NCBI GenBank assembly: GCA_947385955.1 | Contig: CANDNA010000018.1 | Span: forward strand, 1 to 64,000 | Length of the DNA: 64,000 nt | Reading direction: 5' to 3' | Source: an uncultured Clostridia bacterium | GTDB lineage: Bacteria > Bacillota > Clostridia > Lachnospirales > Lachnospiraceae | Shown: piece by piece, positions 21,391 to 29,635 of the stretch | How positions within the stretch are numbered: the stretch's first letter is position 1 | Layout: each line of letters starts with the position of its first letter | Notes under the pieces: model-generated | Told to the model about the DNA's origin: nothing | Seen by the model: the letters and a program-made list of their open reading frames with translations, nothing else | The model's database searches: none | Made by a program: the position numbers and the translations under genes

Positions 21391-21906
21391 TTACATTTTT
21401 TTGATCTCTGCAAAGCTGATTTCCACAGGGGTCTCCCTGCCGAACAGCTCCACATTGATCGTCGCCGTCTGTTTGCTGTAATCCATTCTCTGCACAGCGC
21501 CCACCGTATCTTTCCAGACACCCGCAATCACAGCAATCATATCGCCTTCCCCGAAATCCACGGAGATATTTTCCGTCTTGATTCCCAGAGGGCGCATCTC
21601 CACCTCTGTCAGCGGTACAGGCTTGCTGCCCGGACCGACAAAGCCCGTCACGCCTCTGGTGTTCCTGACCACATACCAGGTATCATCATTCATTACCATA
21701 TGAATCAGCACATAGCCGGGAAACATCTTCTTCTGGACATTCTTTTTGGCCCCGTTTTTCACCTCTACAACATCCTGCATCGGCACTCTGACCTCCAGAA
21801 TTTCCTCCTCTAGATGTCTGTTTTCAATCGTCTTTTCAATATTGGCTTTTACTTTGTTTTCATATCCCGAATACGTATGCACCACATACCAGTTCGCTTC
21901 TGCCAT
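21391..21906 (-). CDS. nusG: Transcription termination/antitermination protein NusG
   Basis: NusG binds the RNA polymerase clamp and modulates pausing and, in many bacteria, coupling to ribosomes. It has 171 residues: an NGN domain (NWYVVHTYSGYENKVKANIE, KKMFPGYVLIHMVMND, VRNTRGVTGFVG) followed by a KOW domain (FGEGDMIAVIAGVWKDTVGAV). The position between secE and rplK is the standard one. The 246-base gap to rplK contains the L1-like site and no gene. Confidence 0.96.
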   Translation of the reverse strand: MAEANWYVVHTYSGYENKVKANIEKTIENRHLEEEILEVRVPMQDVVEVKNGAKKNVQKKMFPGYVLIHMVMNDDTWYVVRNTRGVTGFVGPGSKPVPLTEVEMRPLGIKTENISVDFGEGDMIAVIAGVWKDTVGAVQRMDYSKQTATINVELFGRETPVEISFAEIKKM

Positions 21907-21922
21907 ATGCTCACCCTCGCCC

Positions 21923-22123
21923 TTACATTGTCAGGAAGTTGTTTACACCGTACTGGAGGAGCATATCAATTACCGCTATGGCAGCTCCCAGTACAACCGA
22001 AACACAAACAACCGCAACTGACTGTTTCAAAAGGGATGTGCGGTCAGGCCAGGTAATTTTTTTGAACTCGGTCTGCACACCTTTGGAAAAGCTGGGCTTC
22101 TCCTTCTTGTTTGAATCTCCCAT
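21923..22123 (-). CDS. secE: Preprotein translocase subunit SecE
   Basis: A small SecE of 66 residues, starting MGDSNKKEKPSF. The start is placed at the ATG with AAAGGAAA 7 bases upstream, not at an upstream GTG. It has the amphipathic QTEFKKITWPDRTSL segment, diagnostic of SecE, and one C-terminal membrane helix (VAVVCVSVVLGAAIAVIDML). It stabilises SecY in the protein-export channel and is cotranscribed with nusG. Confidence 0.93.
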   Translation of the reverse strand: MGDSNKKEKPSFSKGVQTEFKKITWPDRTSLLKQSVAVVCVSVVLGAAIAVIDMLLQYGVNNFLTM

Positions 22124-22150
22124 CTGCTGCTTTCCTTTCACGACCACAGA

Positions 22151-22300
22151 TTATTTTGTTTCTTTGTGTAACGTATGGGTCCTGCAGAATCTGCAGTATT
22201 TCTTTGTTTCCATTCTGTCCGGGTGTGCTTTCTTATCCTTTGTCGTATTGTAGTTGCGCTGCTTGCATTCTGTGCATGCCAATGTAATTCTTGTACGCAT
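22151..22300 (-). CDS. rpmG: 50S ribosomal protein L33
   Basis: A 49-residue protein beginning [17 protein letters not shown] and ending [10 protein letters not shown]. It has the zinc-binding version of L33, with Cys pairs CTEC and CRFC. The start ATG has GGAGGTGG about 6 bases upstream; an ATG two codons earlier (22306) is too close to that site. It is the first gene of the rpmG-secE-nusG-rplK-rplA transcript. Confidence 0.92.
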   Translation of the reverse strand: MRTRITLACTECKQRNYNTTKDKKAHPDRMETKKYCRFCRTHTLHKETK

Positions 22301-22409
22301 ATCCATCCACCTCCACGTGCTTTTCTGCTATTTTACTCTTTCCGGTCATCTTCTTTTTTTCAATATATTTGTGCATAAAAAAAAGACCTAAATCTTATCT
22401 CGCTTATTT

Positions 22410-22438
22410 ACTATAGCACAGGCAGTGATTACCGTCAA
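22410..22438 (-). promoter_or_regulatory. Sigma-A-type promoter of rpmG-secE-nusG-rplKA
   Basis: On the minus strand, -35 TTGACG (22433-22438) and -10 TATAGT (22410-22415) are 17 bases apart, about 110 bases upstream of rpmG. A run of eight or more T on the minus strand lies between it and the gene. No other feature was seen in this intergenic region. Confidence 0.78.
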
Positions 22439-22472
22439 TGATTTTTTTCCGGAAAAGAGTACTTTCGCATTA

Positions 22473-22501
22473 TTGAAAATCTTATCTTCCCGTGGTATGA
22501 T
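22473..22501 (+). promoter_or_regulatory. Sigma-A-type promoter of the orphan FliD-like gene
   Basis: On the plus strand, -35 TTGAAA (22473-22478) and -10 TATGAT (22496-22501) are 17 bases apart, 120 bases before the start codon. A weaker sigma-28-like arrangement (TAAA with CCGATT 18 bases later) lies nearer the gene but fits poorly. Confidence 0.55.
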
Positions 22502-22621
22502 AAATCTATAAAAGTAGGTTATTATGCCCTCTTATTATAAATGCAGGCTGGAACGGATTCCGATTGCCTGTAAAGATCCCATACATATATGTTCTTTTCA
22601 TGGAGGAGAGGAGGGACAGTT

Positions 22622-23926
22622 ATGGCAAATATGTTGGCATTGCATACCGTCTACAATCACTACCTGACTTCTTATTCCCGCAGTTCGGTAACGAAGTACG
22701 ATACACACGATAAAAAGGAACTGCGTAATGTATACCATTCTATTGTAAAACTAAACAAAGAGGCGCCGCTGTATCTTCTGGATTCCAGCCGGGAGTCCCA
22801 TGCATTTGCCATCGGTGTCAAAGAAGGCGCCAGAGAGCTGCACAATGTGATTGCTTCTCTGGGCGGTTTAAAAGAAGATGAACTGCTGAATAAAAAAGCC
22901 GCTTTTTCCACCAATGAAAATATTGTCAGCGCACAATACATCGGCAGTGCAGGCGGGGGTGCAGAGATCCCTTCTTTTGAGGTAGAAGTGCGTTCACTGG
23001 CTGCTCCCCAGGTGAATCTGGGTAATTTCCTGCCGTCTGACAGTTTGGAGCTGCCGCCGGATACTTACTCTTTTGATATCAACATTCATAATACCAATTA
23101 TGAATTTCAGTATAAGGTTACCAGCAATGATACCAATAAAAGTCTTCAGGAAAAGCTGGCCCGCCTGATTTCCAACGCCGGCATCGGAATTGATGCCATT
23201 GTGGAAACGGACGATGACCTGTCTGCTCTCCGGCTGACTTCTTCCGCTACCGGTACGCCTATTGGAAAAGAAAATATCTTTACCATTTCCGATACCCACT
23301 CCAGCAAGGCTTCCGGTTCCGTAGAATATTTCGGCATCGGACAGGTGACGCGCCCTGCCGCCAATGCTTCCCTGGTGGTGAACGGGGAGGAACATACCAG
23401 TCCTTCCAACCGTTTCACCCTGGAGAAAACCTACGAACTGACGCTGAACGGCATCAGCCCCGTAGAAGGGCAGACTGCTACCGTCAGTGTAAAGGATGAT
23501 ACCGAATCCCTGGGAGAAAATATCAGCAAACTGGTGGACGGTTATAATTCCTTCCTGGATTTTGCCGTTCAAAACAAGGGAAGGCGGACCAAAAACGCCG
23601 ATCTGCTCAAGGAAATGCGCGGCATCGCTTCCATATACAAAGACGGCCTGAATCATATGGGGCTGCAGATCAAAGAGGACGGCACACTTTCTCTGAACGC
23701 CGCCACTTACACCCAATCTATGGAGGACGGACAGGCCAAGCATACAGTCTCCATGATGCAGGATTTTGCAGATTCCCTGTTCCGCAAGACCACTTTGATC
23801 TCCCTGGATCCGATGCAGTACATCAACAATACAATGGTGGCCTACAAAAACCCGGCCAAAACCCATTTTGCCACACCCTATCATACCAGCCCTTACAGCG
23901 GGATGATGTTTAACAGTTATTGCTGA
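22622..23926 (+). CDS. Orphan FliD-like (hook-associated protein 2 type) protein
   Basis: The protein has 434 residues from an ATG with GGAGGAGAGGAGGG upstream; 11 more residues upstream are possible but unsupported. Its middle and C-terminal parts resemble FliD: LVVNGEEHTS and TYELTLNGISP like the FliD D2/D3 repeats, then LVDGYNSFLDFA...NHMGLQIKEDGTLSLN like the FliD C-terminal domain. It lacks the FliD N-terminal signature (RISGIASGLDTDSMV) and has no signal peptide. It lies on the opposite strand, 3 kb from the flagellar operon that holds the true fliD. It may be a secreted filament-associated protein or a FliD-derived protein with another use. It ends in Cys. Confidence 0.6.
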   Translation: MANMLALHTVYNHYLTSYSRSSVTKYDTHDKKELRNVYHSIVKLNKEAPLYLLDSSRESHAFAIGVKEGARELHNVIASLGGLKEDELLNKKAAFSTNENIVSAQYIGSAGGGAEIPSFEVEVRSLAAPQVNLGNFLPSDSLELPPDTYSFDINIHNTNYEFQYKVTSNDTNKSLQEKLARLISNAGIGIDAIVETDDDLSALRLTSSATGTPIGKENIFTISDTHSSKASGSVEYFGIGQVTRPAANASLVVNGEEHTSPSNRFTLEKTYELTLNGISPVEGQTATVSVKDDTESLGENISKLVDGYNSFLDFAVQNKGRRTKNADLLKEMRGIASIYKDGLNHMGLQIKEDGTLSLNAATYTQSMEDGQAKHTVSMMQDFADSLFRKTTLISLDPMQYINNTMVAYKNPAKTHFATPYHTSPYSGMMFNSYC

Positions 23927-23970
23927 TTACAGTATGTAACAGACTTTTATCCACGCTATCCACGAATACC

Positions 23971-23993
23971 AAAGGCCCTGCCGCAGGGCCTTT
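23971..23993. terminator. Bidirectional terminator between convergent genes
   Basis: AAAGGCCCTG and CAGGGCCTTT form a 10-bp stem with a tiny loop, A-rich on the left and T-rich on the right. It lies between the stop codons of the convergent FliD-like and carboxyltransferase genes and could serve both. Confidence 0.75.
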
Positions 23994-24007
23994 CTGATCC
24001 GATGATT

Positions 24008-25633
24008 TTACAACGGAATATTTCCATGTTTTTTCTTAGGTGTCTCCACCTTCTTGCCTTCCAGTCCCCGCAGACCTTTCAAAATACAAAGTCTGGTTTC
24101 TTCCGGCTTGATGACTTCATTTACATATCCTCTTGCAGCAGCCACATAAGGATTTAAAAATCTCTCCTCATACTCCTTTTTGCACTGTTCGCGCATGGCT
24201 TCCGGCTCTTCAGCCGCCTTGATTTTCTTTTTAAATGCAATGTTGACCGCCCCGTCAGCGCCCATGACCGCAATCTCTGCAATTGGCCATGCATATACCA
24301 GATCGGCTCCCATTTCCTTGGAATTCATGGCAATGTAAGCACCGCCGTAAGCCTTCCTCATAATAATGGAAATCTTCGGTACCGTAGCTTCGGAATAAGC
24401 ATACAACACTTTAGCGCCATGACGGATAATGCCGCTGTGCTCCTGCGCCGTTCCCGGCAGGAATGCAGGTACATCCACCAATGTCACCAACGGAATATTG
24501 AAGCAGTCGCAGAAACGGATAAATCTTGCCACTTTATCGGAAGCATGATAATCCAGAGAGCCGGCGCTGCAGTTTGCCTGATTTGCCACAAATCCTACCG
24601 TCTTTCCTTCCATACGGCCCCAGCCTACTACCACATTCATGGCAAACTCTTTCTGTACCTCAAAGAAGCTGTCGTTGTCTACGATACAGTCTATCACTTC
24701 CTTCACATCATACGGATGTCTGGAATTGTCCGGTACGATATCCCGGAGTTTTGCACACTGGTCGTCGTTCTTTTCCAGATAGGTCTTTCCGAAATTCCCT
24801 ACCTTGTTCAGCATCTTGTTCACTGCAAACAGAAGAGACTGTTTTTCCCTGATCGGTTTGATCACCGGAGGCTGCTGCTCATTGTTGCTGGGCAGATAAG
24901 ACAGGAGCTTGCGGACACCCATCAGGCACTCTCCCTCTGAATCATAGGTAAAATGGGAAACACCGCTTTTCTTTGCATGTACCTCCGCACCACCCAGTTC
25001 CTCTACGGATACTTCTTCATTGATTACCGTCTTGACCACATTCGGACCGGTGATAAACATTTTGGAAATATCTTTTACCATAAAGATATAATCACAGATA
25101 GCCGGCGCATAGCATGCACCGCCGGAGCAGGGTCCCAGGATAACCGCAATCTGGGGGATTACACCCGATGCCTTTGTATGACGCAGGAACATACCGCTGT
25201 AGCCGCTGAGAGAGGAGATCCCCTCTTCGATCCTGGCTCCGCCGCTGTCATTGATGCAGATCAGGGGGGCTTTCATCTGCATGGCCATATCCTGAATCCT
25301 GCAGATTTTAAAGGAATGGTACTCACCCAGTGTACCGCCGATTACCGTAAAGTCCTCACTGACTACATAGACCAGTCTGCCGTCGATTTCTCCGTATCCT
25401 GTTACCACACCGTCTCCCGGCACCCTTCTCTTATCCAGATCAAAATCATCGATTCTGGACTCCATCATGCCGTCTATTTCCACAAAAGTCCCTTTATCCA
25501 GGAGAATATCGATCCGCTCCCGTGCTGTCAGTTTCCCCGACTTATGCTGCTTATCAATTTTGGCCTGTCCACCGCCCTGCAGCGCCTTTTCTCTTCTCTG
25601 CTCTAAATTTTTAATCGCTTCATCCCAATTCAT
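24008..25633 (-). CDS. Biotin-dependent acyl-CoA carboxyltransferase (MmdA/PccB/AccDA-like)
   Basis: The protein has 541 residues. The start MNWDEAIKNLEQRR follows AAAGGACC; upstream in-frame codons are not supported. It has the two tandem crotonase-fold halves of the family: the N-half has NDSGGARIEEGISSL and GPCSGGACYAPA, the C-half has VDVPAFLPGTAQEHSGIIRHGAK and RKAYGGAYIAMNSK. The C-terminal KKHGNIPL is typical of methylmalonyl-CoA decarboxylase or propionyl-CoA carboxylase subunits. Such proteins transfer CO2 between biotin and an acyl-CoA. No biotin carrier, biotin carboxylase or membrane decarboxylase subunit lies next to it, so the pathway cannot be read from context. The FabT-like operator upstream points to lipid metabolism. 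Confidence 0.88.
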   Translation of the reverse strand: MNWDEAIKNLEQRREKALQGGGQAKIDKQHKSGKLTARERIDILLDKGTFVEIDGMMESRIDDFDLDKRRVPGDGVVTGYGEIDGRLVYVVSEDFTVIGGTLGEYHSFKICRIQDMAMQMKAPLICINDSGGARIEEGISSLSGYSGMFLRHTKASGVIPQIAVILGPCSGGACYAPAICDYIFMVKDISKMFITGPNVVKTVINEEVSVEELGGAEVHAKKSGVSHFTYDSEGECLMGVRKLLSYLPSNNEQQPPVIKPIREKQSLLFAVNKMLNKVGNFGKTYLEKNDDQCAKLRDIVPDNSRHPYDVKEVIDCIVDNDSFFEVQKEFAMNVVVGWGRMEGKTVGFVANQANCSAGSLDYHASDKVARFIRFCDCFNIPLVTLVDVPAFLPGTAQEHSGIIRHGAKVLYAYSEATVPKISIIMRKAYGGAYIAMNSKEMGADLVYAWPIAEIAVMGADGAVNIAFKKKIKAAEEPEAMREQCKKEYEERFLNPYVAAARGYVNEVIKPEETRLCILKGLRGLEGKKVETPKKKHGNIPL

Positions 25634-25700
25634 AACTGCGGTCCTTTCCTGCTGATTTTTATTTTTCCACATTTCATGAGACATATGTTTTGCACTTCAA

Positions 25701-25749
25701 ATACTTTGAATATCAAAGTATATTATAACATGCTTTTCAAAATGTGCAA
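25701..25749 (-). promoter_or_regulatory. Carboxyltransferase promoter with FabT-like operator
   Basis: On the minus strand, -35 TTGCAC (25744-25749) and -10 TATAAT (25722-25727) are 16 bases apart. Directly downstream, covering the expected start site, is a perfect palindrome at 25701-25721 with 9-base arms (ATACTTTGA and TCAAAGTAT) around 3 bases. The core TTTGAnnnTCAAA matches the box bound by the MarR-type fatty-acid repressor FabT in Firmicutes. The palindrome is certain; FabT as the binder is inference. Confidence 0.7.
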
Positions 25750-25793
25750 GTGGAAATTATACGAAACCCGGACAGGCGCCAAAACATGAAAAA

Positions 25794-25921
25794 GAATCCT
25801 GCTTTGCAGGATTCCCCGCCTGCGGCGGATCGCTTCAGCGATTTATTTCCTCTCCGCCGCAGTGCGATCCTGCCCGGAGAGCTTTTTGTGAGATAGGAAA
25901 TCCGTAGGAATTTCCTATCTC
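25794..25921. repeat. Cluster of nested and alternative hairpins
   Basis: In order: GAATCCTGC-TTT-GCAGGATTC (25794-25814); CTGCGGCGGA (25820-25829) pairing perfectly with TCCGCCGCAG (25853-25862) around an inner ATCGC-TTCA-GCGAT hairpin; and GAGATAGGAAAT (25890-25901) pairing with ATTTCCTATCTC (25910-25921). GCAGGAT of the first hairpin can instead pair with ATCCTGC at 25867-25873, giving a competing outer stem. No reading frame is supported. It lies between the carboxyltransferase promoter and the flagellar-operon terminator. Confidence 0.7.
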
Positions 25922-25949
25922 ATAAAAAAGAACGGCCGAAACCGTTCTT
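25922..25949 (-). terminator. Terminator of the late flagellar operon
   Basis: AAGAACGG and CCGTTCTT form an 8-bp stem with a 6-base loop, followed on the minus strand by TTTTTTATG. It lies 11 bases past the last gene of the flgM operon. Confidence 0.8.
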
Positions 25950-25960
25950 TCTCAAATCCC

Positions 25961-26440
25961 TTATTTTTTCTGATCTAATAGCTGCGGATCTACAAAATTC
26001 GTCTGACTCATGCTTTTATAGTAATCATTGGCCGCACGAACACTTTTTTTGGCCCGACGTATCTTGCCTCTTGCATAGGAAAAATACTGCTCTACCAACT
26101 GCTTATTCCGCTGTTCCGATGCCTGGATACGGACATTTAAATCCGTGATCTCCGAAATCAACTGCTGCATACGGGCAATCTCATTTCGCAGCCCGTCTTT
26201 TGCCTGGGGCAGTTCCTCCCTGATCCTGTCGTAAATCTTCTCAAATCCGCTGTCCAGCAATTCAAGTTCTGCAATGAAACGGCTTTTACTTTCCACAATA
26301 TGATCAAAGGCTGCCAGATCGCTGTTCTTTTTGATTGCCTCTTCCTGTTTGCCGTTTTCTTTCTGAATCATCTGCAGTATGGTTTTCTTTCTCTCCAAAC
26401 TTTCCAGAAGGATATCCACATATTGTCTGATTTCTGCCAT
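25961..26440 (-). CDS. Coiled-coil protein at the end of the flagellar operon, possible export chaperone
   Basis: The protein has 159 residues from the second of two close ATGs; GGAAAGG lies 6 bases before it, and the first (26446) abuts that site. The sequence is almost entirely helical and heptad-like, with a Lys/Arg-rich region (ARGKIRRAKKSVRAANDYY) near the C-terminus. Length and composition resemble flagellar chaperones of the FlgN/FliT kind, but no diagnostic motif is visible, and a separate FlgN is encoded earlier in the operon. It starts 16 bases after fliS. A chaperone role for the filament cap or flagellin is inferred from position only. Confidence 0.55.
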   Translation of the reverse strand: MAEIRQYVDILLESLERKKTILQMIQKENGKQEEAIKKNSDLAAFDHIVESKSRFIAELELLDSGFEKIYDRIREELPQAKDGLRNEIARMQQLISEITDLNVRIQASEQRNKQLVEQYFSYARGKIRRAKKSVRAANDYYKSMSQTNFVDPQLLDQKK

Positions 26441-26456
26441 TTTCATCCTTTCCTGC

Positions 26457-26840
26457 TCAGGACCTGTGCGTATTGCTCTGCTTCATGACCTCTTTCCAGG
26501 TATCCCTCATACCACGCAGATGCGTCAGCACCTCTTCCAGAATCGCTTTGTCCTTATGAACATTGGCTTCCTGAAGCCTTCCCATCAAATAATTATATAC
26601 GTTTTCAAAATCTTTGTAAACCGGATATTTTTCATCCAGTGTACGCAGAAATTCTTCAATGATCTTTTCTGTTTTAATGATGTTGTTGTGTGCTTTCTCA
26701 ATATCTTTGCTCTCAATCCCCGCAATCGCAATATTACAGAATTTGATCGCGCCGTCGTACAGCATAAGGGTCAGTTCTGCCGGAGATGCTGTCAGAACCT
26801 TGTTTTTGTTATAAGCTGCATACGCATTAGGCAATGGCAT
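26457..26840 (-). CDS. fliS: Flagellar export chaperone FliS
   Basis: FliS binds the C-terminus of flagellin and keeps it unfolded for export. It has 127 residues with the typical start NAYAAYNKNKVLTASPAELTLMLYDGAIKF, all-helical body and DTWKEVMK end. It follows fliD by 45 bases, the common gene order. Confidence 0.95.
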   Translation of the reverse strand: MPLPNAYAAYNKNKVLTASPAELTLMLYDGAIKFCNIAIAGIESKDIEKAHNNIIKTEKIIEEFLRTLDEKYPVYKDFENVYNYLMGRLQEANVHKDKAILEEVLTHLRGMRDTWKEVMKQSNTHRS

Positions 26841-26885
26841 ACCTTGGTACCTCCTTGTTCCGTGTTGATTCCGTTACCTTTTCTG

Positions 26886-29072
26886 TCAGCCTCCGAACAG
26901 GCTGGTGAGATAGCTCTGCTGTGAGTTCAGTTTGGACAGTGCTTTTTCCATCTGCGTGAACTGGTTATAGTATCTGTCCTCCAAAGCCTGCAGTTTCTTC
27001 TCCTGATCTTTTATTTTGGTCTTATAATCATCATACTCTGTCTGCATCCGTTTGTCATCATATACTTTGTACATGCTACGGTAATTGGTACGCTGCATCA
27101 GGGTATTGACTTTCCCTTTGAGATCGGTGGCCAGTTTGCTGAAGAATCCGGCTACCGCCTGAGGATCGCTGGCAATGGCAGCTTTCAGTTCGTTTGTATT
27201 ATATGAAGTATTGGTATCATCCGCATCTCCGTCAATGTGGAATACGCCTCTTTCATTTTCAGGGGCTTTGAAATAACTCATTGTATTGATTCCAAAGCTG
27301 GAAAGACTGTAGTCTTTCCCATTTATCGTATATGTGCCCAACATGGTGGATTTGAAAATATTGATCAGAGTCCCCAGGTCACCGTCCCGGCGCAGCAGGG
27401 AATCTTTGATCTTCTTTTCCCACTTTTCGACTTCCGTTTCGGACATGGCGTCTTTTTCGTCATCGGTAAGCGGCTCATATCCTTTGGCGGAATCTGCATT
27501 GTACAGTGTATCCATCTCTTTGATCAGATCATTGTACTGCTTGAAAAAGTTCTTGACCATATCATAGATGCCATCCACATCATCAGATGTGTTGATGGTG
27601 GTTTCCGCCCAGCCGGTGGGTTCCCCATTGGCATCCCTGGAAGTCACTGCGCTCTCTGCCGTAGCCGTTATGGTCAGTCCATTGATATTGAATGTATTGG
27701 TATCCGAAGTAAATTCGGCGCCATTGAGCATAATCGTTGCATCCGAGCCTTCCACACGGACAGCGCTTTTACTTGCTTCCGTCAGTTTGGAACTCATATT
27801 GTGCACTGCTTCATTGGCTGTCGCCGCGAACTCCCGGTTTTCCTTTTCCACCTTCTCAGACAGTTTATAGGGAGCCGTGTCAGGCACACTGGAACCCATC
27901 GCAGTTGCCGCAGCAGAAGCAATGGCATATGCCTGGCTGGCCTTAATCATGCTTTCTTTGTTTGCGTCATTTTCCTTCGTCAGCTCTTCCAGTTTGACTT
28001 TGGCTGCCTCAATCTCATCTGCCGTAGCGGAACCGTCATCATTCTGAATGATCTTTTTCTGTTCTGCAATCAGTGCGTTATTGGACTGTATCACACTGTC
28101 ATAATAATCTTTTAATACATTGGCTGTATCTGCCAGCTCTTTCTGAGCAGCCTCAGAAGCCGTAAAGTTCCGGTTCAGAGCAGCCGGATCCGATAATTTG
28201 CTTCTTTCTTCCCGCAGTTCCTGAACCTTTTTCTGATACTCTGCCAGATCTTCCAGCATGGAAGCCGCTTCTTCTTTTGTCTTTTCCGCGATCTTCTGCT
28301 TCAGGATGTCCTCGTCCAGCTTGTAAGTACCATCGCCCTGATCCACATAGGCATCCGCCCAGAACTGATACTCCTGATAGGTTGCATTGTTCGGGTCACT
28401 GATATCGCTTTCACTCAGAAGGCCCATGCTGTTCAATGCATGCAGTGCATTGATGTTGCCTGCCGTAATGGTGAAATCATTTTCAGCACCTGTCTCGGTG
28501 GAGCTTAAAAAGATGCGCTGGTTGGCTTCGTCAAAGTTGGCTGACAGCCCTGCCTCTTTCAGACTCTTCAATACATCATCAATACTGGAAGAACCCCGCA
28601 GTTCCACTATAGTTTCTTGGCCCCCCGCATTGACCCGCAGGGAAATCTTTTCGGTGGGGTCTATCGTCACACCGTTCTTGCCTGCCAGCTCTGACAGAGT
28701 GGTGGTGCTCTTCACACTCTTGTCACTGCTCATCTTACCGCCTGTCAGACGTCCCGCTTTTGCCAGCTTTTTCACAGCCAGCGTCTGAGAACCATTGACT
28801 GCCGTATCCGTCGCAATCACACTGGCAATCGTACTGTCTGCAATGGTGGTCTTTTTCTTGATAAAGGAACCTTCCAGAGACAGATTGCTCAACTGGTCAT
28901 TGAAAAAACTGTATACCTTAGCATTCAGATCTTTCCAGCTTTCCTGTTTCCAGCCCAGTTTGGTCTGGGCTTTCTCCAGCTCCTCTTTTTTTGCACTGGA
29001 TACCTTTACCAGCTCCTGTACCATGCTGTCTGTATCCAAACCGGATGCAATACCGGAAATTCTCATTGCCAT
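26886..29072 (-). CDS. fliD: Flagellar filament capping protein FliD (HAP2)
   Basis: FliD caps the growing filament and guides flagellin folding. The 728-residue protein starts MAMRISGIASGLDTDSMVQELV, the diagnostic N-terminus, and ends with the C-terminal helical domain (LQALEDRYYNQFTQMEKALSKLNSQ). It is longer than many FliD proteins. The extra length is a helical, Glu/Lys/Ala-rich stretch from about residue 250 to 410, predicted coiled coil, set between two D2/D3-like segments. AGGAGGAAAG lies 4 bases before the ATG. It starts 12 bases after flaG. Confidence 0.95.
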   Translation of the reverse strand: MAMRISGIASGLDTDSMVQELVKVSSAKKEELEKAQTKLGWKQESWKDLNAKVYSFFNDQLSNLSLEGSFIKKKTTIADSTIASVIATDTAVNGSQTLAVKKLAKAGRLTGGKMSSDKSVKSTTTLSELAGKNGVTIDPTEKISLRVNAGGQETIVELRGSSSIDDVLKSLKEAGLSANFDEANQRIFLSSTETGAENDFTITAGNINALHALNSMGLLSESDISDPNNATYQEYQFWADAYVDQGDGTYKLDEDILKQKIAEKTKEEAASMLEDLAEYQKKVQELREERSKLSDPAALNRNFTASEAAQKELADTANVLKDYYDSVIQSNNALIAEQKKIIQNDDGSATADEIEAAKVKLEELTKENDANKESMIKASQAYAIASAAATAMGSSVPDTAPYKLSEKVEKENREFAATANEAVHNMSSKLTEASKSAVRVEGSDATIMLNGAEFTSDTNTFNINGLTITATAESAVTSRDANGEPTGWAETTINTSDDVDGIYDMVKNFFKQYNDLIKEMDTLYNADSAKGYEPLTDDEKDAMSETEVEKWEKKIKDSLLRRDGDLGTLINIFKSTMLGTYTINGKDYSLSSFGINTMSYFKAPENERGVFHIDGDADDTNTSYNTNELKAAIASDPQAVAGFFSKLATDLKGKVNTLMQRTNYRSMYKVYDDKRMQTEYDDYKTKIKDQEKKLQALEDRYYNQFTQMEKALSKLNSQQSYLTSLFGG

Positions 29073-29084
29073 ATTTCTTTCCTC

Positions 29085-29510
29085 CTAGCGCTTTTCATCT
29101 ACTAAAATGCCTGCCATCTCCCACACCTTAGCGATCATATCCAGCGTCTTTTCCGGCGGGTATTCCTTGATGACTTCCTTTGTCTCCCTGTCCACGATCT
29201 TAATGGTGACCCGGTTCGTATCCTCATGGATACCAAAGATAGCCTCTGAATTGCTCATCTTTTTGTTCATCTGGTCCACCATCTTTTTCATGGATTCCTG
29301 AGACTGCTGCTCTCTTGCGCCGGCTCCCTGATTGCCCTGGCTGTCTGCCTCTCCGGCATTTTTGACTGCAAGGGTGGTGGCGTCCACTACAGGTCTTTCC
29401 ATATTGGCTGCGGTTACATCCGTGTCTGCCGCAGGCGCTTTTTCCACCGGCTTTTTTGTTTGTGTCTGTGCCTGAAATGTCATAACACTGTTTACTGGCT
29501 CAATGTTCAT
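29085..29510 (-). CDS. flaG: FlaG family flagellar protein
   Basis: The start MNIEPVNSV is chosen for its 8-base distance from GGAGG; two earlier in-frame codons are too close. The 141-residue protein has a disordered Ala/Gln-rich N-terminal half and a C-terminal FlaG domain (RVTIKIVDRETKEVIKEYPPEKTLDMIAKVWEMAGILVDEK). FlaG affects filament length in some bacteria; its exact role is not settled. It lies between csrA and fliD. Confidence 0.9.
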   Translation of the reverse strand: MNIEPVNSVMTFQAQTQTKKPVEKAPAADTDVTAANMERPVVDATTLAVKNAGEADSQGNQGAGAREQQSQESMKKMVDQMNKKMSNSEAIFGIHEDTNRVTIKIVDRETKEVIKEYPPEKTLDMIAKVWEMAGILVDEKR

Positions 29511-29635
29511 ATCCATCACCTCCGTGTGATACCTGTCACTGTCAAATGTCCTGATTATCTGAATATAATATCGGCTAAAAAGAGAAAATGTTTATAGATT
29601 TCTATAAACATTTTCCTGCTTTCCCGTATTGATTT

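Noticed and set aside
22535..22575. A sigma-28 promoter for the orphan FliD-like gene
   Set aside because: The -35-like TAAA is 18 bases from CCGATT, which is too far and has a mismatch in the -10. The sigma-A-type promoter upstream is better.
25794..25921. A CRISPR array in the hairpin cluster
   Set aside because: The hairpins differ from each other in sequence and spacing, and there are no regular direct repeats or cas genes.
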